Below, piece after piece: positions 1 to 5,788 of a stretch of DNA of 8,634 nt (position 1 is the stretch's first letter; each line of letters starts with the position of its first letter). Both the position numbers and the translations under genes were made by a program. This DNA is from UBA6022 sp035704495. Its GTDB lineage: Bacteria; Patescibacteriota; Saccharimonadia; Saccharimonadales; Saccharimonadaceae. The stretch is from positions 1 through 8,634 of the forward strand of contig DASSWW010000057.1 of assembly GCA_035704495.1 (NCBI GenBank). The letters run 5' to 3'. Under the pieces are notes generated by a model. It was not told the DNA's origin. It did no database searches and saw only the letters and a list, made by a program, of their open reading frames with translations.

Positions 1-1
1 T

Positions 2-1012
2 ATTGGTGTGACTGGTAGTAAAGGCAAGGGAACGACCTGTAGTTTGATTGCTAGCATCTTGCGTGCTGGTGGTAAAACCGTGCATTTGGTTGGCAATATT
101 GGTGTGCCCGCGCTGGACATTCTATCGCAGATTAACGCTGAAGATATTGTAGTATACGAATTAAGTAGCTTTCAGTTATGGGATAGTGTGGCATCGCCGC
201 ACATCGCTGTCGTACTGATGATTGAACCAGATCACTTAGATGTTCATGCAAATTTTGATGAATACCTGCACGCTAAAAGCAACATCGTTCGCTTTCAAAC
301 TGACACAGATATAACGATTTATAACGAATCAAACGTGCATTCTGGTGCGGTGGCCAAGGCATCAAAAGCGCACCGCACAGCCTTTCCATCGAACGAAACA
401 GCACATGTTATTGATGAACATATTTGGTATGGTGAACAAAAATTGTGTTCGGTTTCTACGTTGCAATTACCAGGGGCACACAATCAAGATAACACCTGTG
501 CGGCAATCGATGCCGCGTGGTTGTATGTCCAAGATCCAACAGCGATTACCCAGGGTTTGGCTGATTTTGATGGGTTGCCGCATCGGCTTAAATTTGTTCG
601 TAACGTTGATGATGTGTCGTATTACGACGACAGCATTGCGACAACGCCCGGTAGTGCAATTGCAGCAATAAAATCATTCAACCGACCAAAAGTGTTGATT
701 ATAGGTGGTTCTGATAAAGGCGCTGATTATACTTCACTGATTGAAGCCATTGCTGGTGATGCTTCGGTGCGGGCAGTAGTAGCAATTGGACAGCTTGGAC
801 CACGTCTAGCGGATATGATTAGGGCGAGTAAGTTTACGGGCGAAGTAGAATACGTTTCATCGGCCCGCATGAGTGAAATAATTCAAGTGGCTGCTAGTAT
901 GGCGAGACTAGACGATGTCATTATTCTTAGCCCAGCCTGCGCCAGCTTTGATATGTTCAAAAATTATAGCGATCGTGGCGATCAATTTATCAACGCAGTC
1001 AACGCACTGTGA
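2..1012 (+). CDS. murD: MurD-type UDP-N-acetylmuramoyl-alanine:glutamate ligase, 5' end cut by window
   Basis: Cytoplasmic Mur ligase that joins glutamate to UDP-MurNAc-L-Ala with ATP in peptidoglycan precursor synthesis. The reading frame is open to the left edge and begins inside the P-loop (IGVTGSKGKGTT). The GTG at position 8 is therefore internal, and roughly the first 100 residues (the UDP-substrate-binding domain) lie outside the window. Residues numbered from that GTG: ELSSFQLW (51-58), the MIEPDHLDVH segment (71-80), the Lys90 equivalent of the carbamylated lysine, LPGAHNQDNTCAA (154-166), LPHRLKFV (190-197), GGSDKGAD (233-240), and near the C-terminus the strongly MurD-like SPACASFDMFKNYSDRGDQF. 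Counterparts of the E. coli glutamate-site Lys348, Ser415 and Phe422 are present. The usual DSKATN motif reads DSIATTP here (208-214), losing its lysine. It ends in TGA, 39 bases before prfB. The family is sure; the stereospecificity for glutamate is less so. Confidence 0.93.
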   Translation: MGVTGSKGKGTTCSLIASILRAGGKTVHLVGNIGVPALDILSQINAEDIVVYELSSFQLWDSVASPHIAVVLMIEPDHLDVHANFDEYLHAKSNIVRFQTDTDITIYNESNVHSGAVAKASKAHRTAFPSNETAHVIDEHIWYGEQKLCSVSTLQLPGAHNQDNTCAAIDAAWLYVQDPTAITQGLADFDGLPHRLKFVRNVDDVSYYDDSIATTPGSAIAAIKSFNRPKVLIIGGSDKGADYTSLIEAIAGDASVRAVVAIGQLGPRLADMIRASKFTGEVEYVSSARMSEIIQVAASMARLDDVIILSPACASFDMFKNYSDRGDQFINAVNAL

Positions 1013-1015
1013 CTC

Positions 1016-1024
1016 TGTTACAAT
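1016..1024 (+). promoter_or_regulatory. Possible extended -10 promoter for prfB
   Basis: TGT followed by TACAAT fits an extended -10 (TGN-TATAAT with one mismatch) straddling the murD/prfB junction. Transcription would begin near 1031 and give a leader of about 20 bases that includes the GGAGAGG Shine-Dalgarno at 1041-1047. No convincing -35 is visible, so prfB may also be read from upstream. Confidence 0.4.
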
Positions 1025-1051
1025 GGTAAAAAAGAAGAACGGAGAGGCAAT

Positions 1052-2131
1052 ATGCAGCCATTACTAAAGCGGCTTAATACGCTACGGCAGTCAATTGCTA
1101 GTGCGTATACCCAACTAGCAATTGACGATAAAGCTGCACAGTTGGCTAGTTTCGAGACTGAACTAGCTTTGCCAGAAATCTGGAACAACCCTTCGTATGC
1201 GCAGGAAAAAAGCAAACAACTTGCGGCCCTGCAGGCAACTGTCCAGCCATGGCAAATTTTACGTAGTCAGGCTGATGATATACGTGAATTAATGGAACTA
1301 GGCGACGATAGTTTATTGCCAGAATTTGATACGCAAATCGGCGCTTTAGAAACCGAATTAAACGAACGCAAAAAAGAACTATTATTTAACGGACCGTACG
1401 ATGATCACAATGCGATTATTCGGCTGAGTGCTGGGGCGGGTGGTACTGACGCACAGGATTGGACAGAAATGCTAGAACGTATGTATTTGCGCTGGGCAGA
1501 AAAAGCTGGCATGCAAACAACAATTGTCGAACGTTCTGCGGCTGACGAAGCAGGTATAAAAAGTAGTGTCATTGAAATAACCGGCCCGTATGCCTATGGA
1601 AAATTACGTTCCGAAAATGGTGTTCATCGGTTGGTTCGCTTGAGTCCATTTAATAGTGATAATTTGCGCCAAACCAGTTTTGCATTGGTTGATATTTTGC
1701 CACAAATTACCACGCCAGACGAAGTAGCGATTGATGACAAAGATTTGAAAGTTGATGTTTACCGGGCGGGCGGCCATGGCGGCCAGTCGGTTAATACGAC
1801 AGACAGCGCAGTGCGAGTGACGCACATACCAACAGGTATTGTTGTTGCCATTCAAAATGAACGGTCACAGTTGCAAAACCGCGAAACAGCGATGAAGATT
1901 CTTCGATCAAAACTGGCACAATTACAGCTAGAACAACATGCCAAGAGCATCAGCGATTTGCAGGCGACCGAATCTGCCAGCTGGGGAAGTCAAATTCGCA
2001 ACTATGTATTGCATCCGTACACTATGGTCAAAGATACGCGCACTAAACATGAAGACCGCGATGCTAGTGGTGTGTTGGGCGGCAAGCTCGACGATTTTAT
2101 GACAGCCTATCTCGAGCAGAGCGATGTCTAG
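1052..2131 (+). CDS. prfB: Peptide chain release factor 2 (RF2)
   Basis: Class I release factor that recognises UGA/UAA in the ribosomal A site and triggers peptidyl-tRNA hydrolysis. At 359 residues it is normal for RF2. The N-terminal helical domain contains the RF2-typical LALPEIWNNP (38-47). The PCRF part includes SAGAGGTDAQDW (126-137). The stop-recognition tripeptide is SPF (198-200), which marks RF2 rather than RF1 (PxT). The catalytic GGQ is at 243-245 in AGGHGGQSVNTTDSAVR. The ATG at 1052 has a good Shine-Dalgarno (GGAGAGG, 1041-1047). The frame is open throughout: there is no in-frame TGA near codon 25, so the +1 programmed frameshift that autoregulates many prfB genes is absent. It ends in TAG. 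The retained SPF motif implies that UGA is a real stop codon in this organism. Confidence 0.97.
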   Translation: MQPLLKRLNTLRQSIASAYTQLAIDDKAAQLASFETELALPEIWNNPSYAQEKSKQLAALQATVQPWQILRSQADDIRELMELGDDSLLPEFDTQIGALETELNERKKELLFNGPYDDHNAIIRLSAGAGGTDAQDWTEMLERMYLRWAEKAGMQTTIVERSAADEAGIKSSVIEITGPYAYGKLRSENGVHRLVRLSPFNSDNLRQTSFALVDILPQITTPDEVAIDDKDLKVDVYRAGGHGGQSVNTTDSAVRVTHIPTGIVVAIQNERSQLQNRETAMKILRSKLAQLQLEQHAKSISDLQATESASWGSQIRNYVLHPYTMVKDTRTKHEDRDASGVLGGKLDDFMTAYLEQSDV

Positions 2132-2146
2132 AAATTGCTATTTCTA
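2129..2146. repeat. Inverted repeat overlapping the -35 of the next promoter
   Basis: TAGAAAT, a four-base TGCT gap, then ATTTCTA: a perfect 7-base inverted repeat beginning in the prfB stop codon and covering the proposed -35 (2135-2140). It is AT-rich and has no following T-run, so it does not look like an intrinsic terminator. An operator for a repressor is possible; chance occurrence cannot be excluded. Confidence 0.4.
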
Positions 2147-2163
2147 TCATAAAGCAGTATAAT
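2135..2163 (+). promoter_or_regulatory. Sigma70-type promoter upstream of the hypothetical gene
   Basis: TTGCTA (2135-2140), a 17-base spacer, and a perfect TATAAT (2158-2163) in the spacer after prfB. The predicted start of transcription is near 2170, just before the inverted repeat at 2173-2192. It would drive the unrecognised gene ending at 2720. Confidence 0.65.
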
Positions 2164-2172
2164 AAACTTTAG

Positions 2173-2192
2173 ATTTCGTCGAGCGACGAAAT
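2173..2192. repeat. Perfect inverted repeat/hairpin in the 5' leader of the hypothetical gene
   Basis: ATTTCGTCG, AG, CGACGAAAT: two perfect 9-base arms with a 2-base centre, starting about 3 bases after the predicted transcription start. It could be a dyad operator, a hairpin at the 5' end of the mRNA, or a weak prfB terminator. The following bases (ATATTTTCG) hold only four consecutive Ts, so the terminator reading is not strong. Confidence 0.55.
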
Positions 2193-2276
2193 ATTTTCGT
2201 GGTCTATACGGGCCATGGATTCATCTGCTGTCGCTCCGAATTGGAGTTTGACAGTCTGAATAGTAAGGATAGTCCT

Positions 2277-2720
2277 GTGGACAGTTTTGAGCGTAAGCAG
2301 CAGCTTATCAAAAAGCAACAACAACAGGTCCGTAAAGAGAAGAAGCGCAAACTAAGGCAACAGCGTGCGTCAGATGCTCCCCACGACATACTTCGCATCG
2401 AACAAGCGGCCCAACGCATCTATGTGAGGTTTCCTGATGAGCACTGGTCATCAAAGGGAGAGTGGATGAGAATTCGCTGGACGGGACAAAAGCGACTGAT
2501 GATTTCTTTGGGTGAGGTGAGCAGTAAAAGTATGTTTAGTCCGCCTGATAAAGAATGGCAGGGTGGTGAGGTGTATATTGGCCGTGACAGCAAGATATAC
2601 TTTGCATGGGACAGTTTGTTTGCTTTCGGAATAGTTGCTCGAATCGATTCCTCAAAAGCCAAATTCGCTCTTTCTGACATAGCTTGTCACCTTGAACGAT
2701 TCGAGGGGAGCCGTCGCTAA
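2277..2720 (+). CDS. Hypothetical protein, basic N-terminus, Trp-rich
   Basis: I do not recognise this family. The chosen start is GTG 2277, because AAGGA (2265-2269) sits 7 bases upstream; this gives 147 residues. The frame stays open back to another GTG at 2199, which would give 173 residues but has no Shine-Dalgarno, and the extra peptide there looks non-coding. The N-terminal 30 residues or so are packed with Lys, Arg and Gln (for example KKQQQQVRKEKKRKLRQQR). This suggests a charged helix that could contact nucleic acid or the ribosome, but no motif confirms that. The remainder contains five Trp and alternating hydrophobic stretches consistent with a compact beta-rich fold. There is no signal peptide or clear membrane segment. 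By eye it uses AAG, GAG and AGG more freely than its neighbours, which may mean low expression or acquisition. It has its own promoter and a strong terminator, so it is a single-gene unit set between prfB and ftsE. Confidence 0.7.
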   Translation: MDSFERKQQLIKKQQQQVRKEKKRKLRQQRASDAPHDILRIEQAAQRIYVRFPDEHWSSKGEWMRIRWTGQKRLMISLGEVSSKSMFSPPDKEWQGGEVYIGRDSKIYFAWDSLFAFGIVARIDSSKAKFALSDIACHLERFEGSRR

Positions 2721-2746
2721 TCTATTTATTATTTAGTCAAACTTAT

Positions 2747-2781
2747 ACCCCCAGTCGTTCAGACTGGGGGTTGAGTTTTTT
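2747..2781 (+). terminator. Intrinsic terminator after the hypothetical gene
   Basis: ACCCCCAGTC (2747-2756), loop GTTCA, GACTGGGGGT (2762-2771): a perfect 10-pair GC-rich stem. TGAG then follows before a run of six Ts (2776-2781). The 3' arm and tail overlap the -35 region proposed for ftsE. Confidence 0.85.
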
Positions 2782-2801
2782 ACCGATGCTTATGCTATAA
2801 T
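2771..2801 (+). promoter_or_regulatory. Extended -10 promoter of ftsE, near-leaderless
   Basis: TATAAT (2796-2801) is preceded by TGC, an extended -10, within the 14-mer GCTTATGCTATAAT (2788-2801) that recurs before the CHAP gene. A weak -35, TTGAGT (2771-2776), lies 19 bases upstream. Only 10 bases separate the -10 from the ftsE ATG, so the leader would be about 0-4 bases. Confidence 0.75.
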
Positions 2802-2811
2802 AACTAAAGTA

Positions 2812-3495
2812 ATGATTTTATTAGATCGTGTCACAAAGTCATATGGTAGAAATACAAAACCGGCACTAAACCGCATCAGTTTACATGTCGAACCAAAAGA
2901 ATTTGTTATTTTAGTAGGCACCAGTGGTGCAGGTAAAACGACACTACTACGTTTGTTAACCCGCGAAGAAAAGCCAACTAGCGGCAAAATTGTTGTTGGC
3001 GGTATCGACTACGATACATTAAAAGACAAACACATTCCATTGTTACGCCGTAAAATCGGCGTGGTGTTTCAGGACTTTAAACTATTGCCACAGCGAACGG
3101 TGTTTGAAAACGTTGCGTTTGCATTAGAGATTGCAGGTATGACTAACCGCGAAATCAAAAACACCGTCCCAAAAGTAATTGAATTAGTTGGACTGACCGG
3201 CAAAGAAAAAAGCTTTCCGCACATGCTGTCAGGTGGTGAACGTCAACGCGTGGCGATTGCCCGCGCCGTGGTACGCCAGCCGAAAATTTTAATTGCCGAC
3301 GAGCCAACTGGTAACCTAGACCCAAAACACAGCTGGGATATTATTCGGTTACTCGAAAAGATTAATAAATATGGAACGACCGTCCTGCTAACCACCCACA
3401 ATGTCGATATTGTTAACAAGCTAAAGCGCCGCGTTGTCACATTAGAACATGGCAAGATTAGCAGTGACCAAGCACAGGGGAGTTATAAACAATAA
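2812..3495 (+). CDS. ftsE: Cell-division ATP-binding protein FtsE
   Basis: ABC-type ATPase subunit of the FtsEX complex. It sits on the cytoplasmic face of the membrane and uses ATP hydrolysis to signal through FtsX to cell-wall hydrolysis at the septum. All nucleotide-binding motifs are intact: Walker A GTSGAGKT (36-43), Q-loop Gln87 in VVFQDFKLL, signature LSGGERQR (139-146), Walker B ILIADE (159-164) with catalytic Glu164, D-loop NLD, and switch His196 in TTHN. The length of 227 residues is normal, and VVFQDFKLLP is characteristic of FtsE. The ATG at 2812 has no Shine-Dalgarno and lies 10 bases after the -10 hexamer, which points to leaderless translation. It is followed after 2 bases by ftsX, with which it must be co-transcribed. 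Confidence 0.95.
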   Translation: MILLDRVTKSYGRNTKPALNRISLHVEPKEFVILVGTSGAGKTTLLRLLTREEKPTSGKIVVGGIDYDTLKDKHIPLLRRKIGVVFQDFKLLPQRTVFENVAFALEIAGMTNREIKNTVPKVIELVGLTGKEKSFPHMLSGGERQRVAIARAVVRQPKILIADEPTGNLDPKHSWDIIRLLEKINKYGTTVLLTTHNVDIVNKLKRRVVTLEHGKISSDQAQGSYKQ

Positions 3496-3497
3496 TT

Positions 3498-4478
3498 ATG
3501 GTAAAACGAAAGTTAGACGCAAAAACCTTCGCACAGCAAAAGCGCAAACGTCGCCAGTGGCTGACGTTTGTTCGTATGTGTCGCTATGGTATCAATAACT
3601 TTAGCCGTAATGCTTGGTTAACAATTGCTGCAACGGCGGTGATGACTATTACACTGCTGGTCGTTTTTACTACATTTGCTGCTCGTAATGTACTGCTTGA
3701 TACGGTTGGTGAAATTCGCGACAAAGTAGACATGTCGATATATGTCAAAAATGATACAAGCGACGAGGAAGTGAAAGCGATTCAAGCTGATCTAAAAGAA
3801 TTACCATCGGTCACTCGGGTAGACTATGTTAGCCCCAAAGAGGCTCAAGAGGCTTTTGCGCAGAACAACAAAGGTGATGCTGGAACGCTTGAAGCGTTAA
3901 ATCAAGCGACGAATCAGTTTCCTGGAACGTTCCGAATCAAGGTAGTTGATATCAACGACACCACGGAACTACGCGAGTTTGTCGATAATAACGATTCGTT
4001 AAAAGATAATATCGATCCGAACCGAGAACCATCGTTTGCAGGTGACCGACGCTCGGCTATCGAGAATATTGGGCGCTGGGTAGGCTTTGCCGAAAAGGCT
4101 GGGCTGCTTGCCAGCGTTGTCTTTGTCGCGATCTCGTCGTTAATCGTTTTTAATACGATTCGTATGGCGATCTTTAATCGTAAAGACGAGATTCAGATGA
4201 TGAAATTGATTGGGGCTGATCGTAACTTTATTCGTGGACCGTTTTTGGTCGAGGCAGTGGTATACGGATTCATCGCCGCTGTTATTGCGACAATTTTAGG
4301 CGTTATACTGTTACAAGCATCAAGCGAAAAACTCCTTAGTTACGGCGTTAGTGTCGAAAGCACATTGGTTCTTACGACTGATTATATCGGTCTGGTTCTA
4401 CTGGCGATGGTTATCTTGGGTGGGTTGATTGGGGTGATCTCGTCGTTACTCGCTACTCGTCGTTACCTAAAGATTTAA
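3498..4478 (+). CDS. ftsX: Cell-division permease-like protein FtsX
   Basis: Membrane partner of FtsE. The topology fits FtsX: a basic cytoplasmic N-terminus (KRKLDAKTFAQQKRKRR), TM1 about 40-62, a large extracytoplasmic loop about 63-200, then TM2 about 202-222, TM3 about 250-273 and TM4 about 296-317. The loop begins with the FtsX-like VDMSIYVKNDTSDEEV and contains VDYVSPKEA. The segment NRKDEIQMMKLIGADRNFI (227-245) matches the conserved FtsX cytoplasmic loop after TM2, and the protein ends in the family-typical LATRRYLKI. Its 326 residues are close to the usual length. The ATG lies 2 bases after the ftsE stop. An AGGGGAG (3476-3482) sits rather far upstream, 15 bases away, so translational coupling to ftsE is likely. 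The large loop is where hydrolases or activators bind in other bacteria, and the secreted CHAP protein encoded next is the natural candidate. Confidence 0.95.
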   Translation: MVKRKLDAKTFAQQKRKRRQWLTFVRMCRYGINNFSRNAWLTIAATAVMTITLLVVFTTFAARNVLLDTVGEIRDKVDMSIYVKNDTSDEEVKAIQADLKELPSVTRVDYVSPKEAQEAFAQNNKGDAGTLEALNQATNQFPGTFRIKVVDINDTTELREFVDNNDSLKDNIDPNREPSFAGDRRSAIENIGRWVGFAEKAGLLASVVFVAISSLIVFNTIRMAIFNRKDEIQMMKLIGADRNFIRGPFLVEAVVYGFIAAVIATILGVILLQASSEKLLSYGVSVESTLVLTTDYIGLVLLAMVILGGLIGVISSLLATRRYLKI

Positions 4479-4504
4479 TTTATATAAAACAGTAATCATA
4501 ATTA

Positions 4505-4534
4505 TTGACAGTGCAATCGTGCTTATGCTATAAT
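4505..4534 (+). promoter_or_regulatory. Strong promoter giving a leaderless CHAP-gene mRNA
   Basis: A perfect TTGACA (4505-4510), an 18-base spacer and TGC-TATAAT (TATAAT 4529-4534) form a near-consensus promoter with an extended -10. The start of transcription is expected about 7 bases beyond the -10, at or next to the ATG at 4542. The GCTTATGCTATAAT block (4521-4534) is identical to the one before ftsE. Confidence 0.85.
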
Positions 4535-4541
4535 GGAAGTA

Positions 4542-5699
4542 ATGAAACAACGGTCCACCACACCAGTTTCCAAAGGATTAACCACAAAATCAATACTTGT
4601 GGCTGCGGCTGTATTAATGGCCGTCGCAACACCGATTCAAATGGGATCAATCGCGAACGCACGCGACTTTGAAGCTGAAATCAATGCGAAACTAAATCTT
4701 GTCGATCAATATCAGGCACGTGCCGGCGAACTGCGTCAAAAAGCAAATACGCTCAAAAACGAATTAGCTCGATTGAGTGCAGAAAAAGCGACAATCCAGG
4801 CACAACTTGACCTTAGTCAGGCAAAACATGATCAATTGATTATTGATATCAAAGCCAACGAGCAAAAAATCGCTGATAATAAAGATGCGCTAGGAACTAC
4901 TATCGCTGATATGTATGTCGATAATAGTATTTCTCCACTAGAAATGCTAGCAAGTAGTAATAACATTGGTGATTATGTCGACAAGCAATCATACCGTGCC
5001 TCGGTAAGCGACCAGCTACAAGAAACAATTGATACTATCAAAAAGTTAAAAGCAGAACTTGAAGAACAAAAAGCCGACGTGACTCGAGTGATTGCCGATC
5101 AAAAGAATCAGCGCCAAAGCCTCGTTGCGAAAGAAAATGAACGCCAGAATATCCTTGACAAGACAAAGGGTGAAGAAGCTGCCTATCAACAAATGTCAGC
5201 AGAAAAAAACGCAGAAGTTGAACAACTTCGCGCCGAACAAGCAGCAGCAATTGCAGCTCGCGCACAGCAGGCTGGCGGCGGAAGCTTTGTTGCGTTGCCT
5301 GGTGACCCAAATAGCGGTGGTTATCCTGCCGTATGGCGCAATGCGCCGATGAACGCCTATGTTGATGATTGGGGTATGTATAGCCGACAGTGTGTTAGCT
5401 ACGCCGCATGGAAAGTCGATTCCACTTACGGTAATATGCCATTTTGGGGTGGTATCGGTAATGCCAATCAGTGGGACGAAAACGCTCGTGCAGCTGGCAT
5501 TAAAGTGAACGGTGTACCAGCAGCCGGAACAGTTGGCGTGCAAAACACTGCGCCATATGGGCACGTTGGTTGGATAGAAGCGGTCCATGGCGATGGTACA
5601 ATGACTATTTCTCAGTTTAATGCTGGGTGGACAGGTGAATACTCGGTATGGCGTGTGCCAACTTCGTTCTTTGATCAGTACATTTACTTTGGCGGATAA
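4542..5699 (+). CDS. Secreted coiled-coil CHAP-domain peptidoglycan hydrolase, PcsB-like
   Basis: 385 residues from ATG 4542. An in-frame ATG at 4533 lies inside the -10 hexamer and cannot be on the mRNA made from that promoter. The N-terminus is a Sec signal (basic start, hydrophobic SILVAAAVLMAVA at 17-29, likely AxA cleavage after Ala40 in IANA-RD). Residues about 42-245 form a long, Glu/Lys/Gln-rich coiled coil. A short Gly-rich linker (QQAGGGSF) leads to a C-terminal CHAP amidase/endopeptidase domain with Cys284 in SRQCVSYAAW, His341 in GHVGWIEAV and Asn360 in TISQFNAG. The usual Glu in the SEYN-type strand is Gln358 here. This architecture matches PcsB of streptococci, a hydrolase controlled by FtsEX, and the gene lies directly after ftsX. 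The inferred role is splitting septal peptidoglycan under FtsEX control. Whether it cuts as an amidase or an endopeptidase cannot be read from the sequence. Confidence 0.9.
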   Translation: MKQRSTTPVSKGLTTKSILVAAAVLMAVATPIQMGSIANARDFEAEINAKLNLVDQYQARAGELRQKANTLKNELARLSAEKATIQAQLDLSQAKHDQLIIDIKANEQKIADNKDALGTTIADMYVDNSISPLEMLASSNNIGDYVDKQSYRASVSDQLQETIDTIKKLKAELEEQKADVTRVIADQKNQRQSLVAKENERQNILDKTKGEEAAYQQMSAEKNAEVEQLRAEQAAAIAARAQQAGGGSFVALPGDPNSGGYPAVWRNAPMNAYVDDWGMYSRQCVSYAAWKVDSTYGNMPFWGGIGNANQWDENARAAGIKVNGVPAAGTVGVQNTAPYGHVGWIEAVHGDGTMTISQFNAGWTGEYSVWRVPTSFFDQYIYFGG

Positions 5700-5726
5700 A
5701 AACGCGAATCAACTTTGAATATATAG

Positions 5727-5746
5727 CGTACTCCCAACCGAGTACG
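5727..5746. repeat. Inverted repeat in the promoter spacer upstream of the S41 protease
   Basis: CGTACTC (5727-5733), CCAACC, GAGTACG (5740-5746): a perfect 7-base inverted repeat ending one base before TATAAT (5748-5753). It is not followed by a T-run, so it is a poor terminator for the upstream CHAP gene. Its position between -35 and -10 fits an operator. Confidence 0.5.
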
Positions 5747-5747
5747 T

Positions 5748-5753
5748 TATAAT
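5748..5753 (+). promoter_or_regulatory. -10 element of the S41 protease promoter
   Basis: A perfect TATAAT with no good -35 at the expected distance (about 5724-5730 reads TAGCGTA) and no TGN extension. A start near 5760 would give a leader of about 29 bases carrying the AGGGGA Shine-Dalgarno. A weak -35 plus an inverted repeat in the spacer would suit an activator- or repressor-controlled promoter. Confidence 0.5.
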
Positions 5754-5777
5754 TGTAAGAGCTATTATAAACAGAAC

Positions 5778-5783
5778 AGGGGA
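5778..5783 (+). promoter_or_regulatory. Shine-Dalgarno deciding the GTG start of the S41 protease
   Basis: AGGGGA ends 5 bases before GTG 5789. The next in-frame ATG (5810) has no comparable site and would remove part of the cytoplasmic N-terminus, so GTG is preferred. Confidence 0.7.
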
Positions 5784-5788
5784 ATATA

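Noticed and set aside
2199..2276. N-terminal extension of the hypothetical gene from GTG 2199
   Set aside because: There is no Shine-Dalgarno before it, and the peptide does not look like a structured start. GTG 2277 has AAGGA at a good distance. It remains possible and is mentioned in the gene entry.
4533..4541. ATG 4533 as start of the CHAP gene
   Set aside because: It overlaps the TATAAT hexamer, so it would not be present on the mRNA from that promoter. ATG 4542 matches the expected transcription start.
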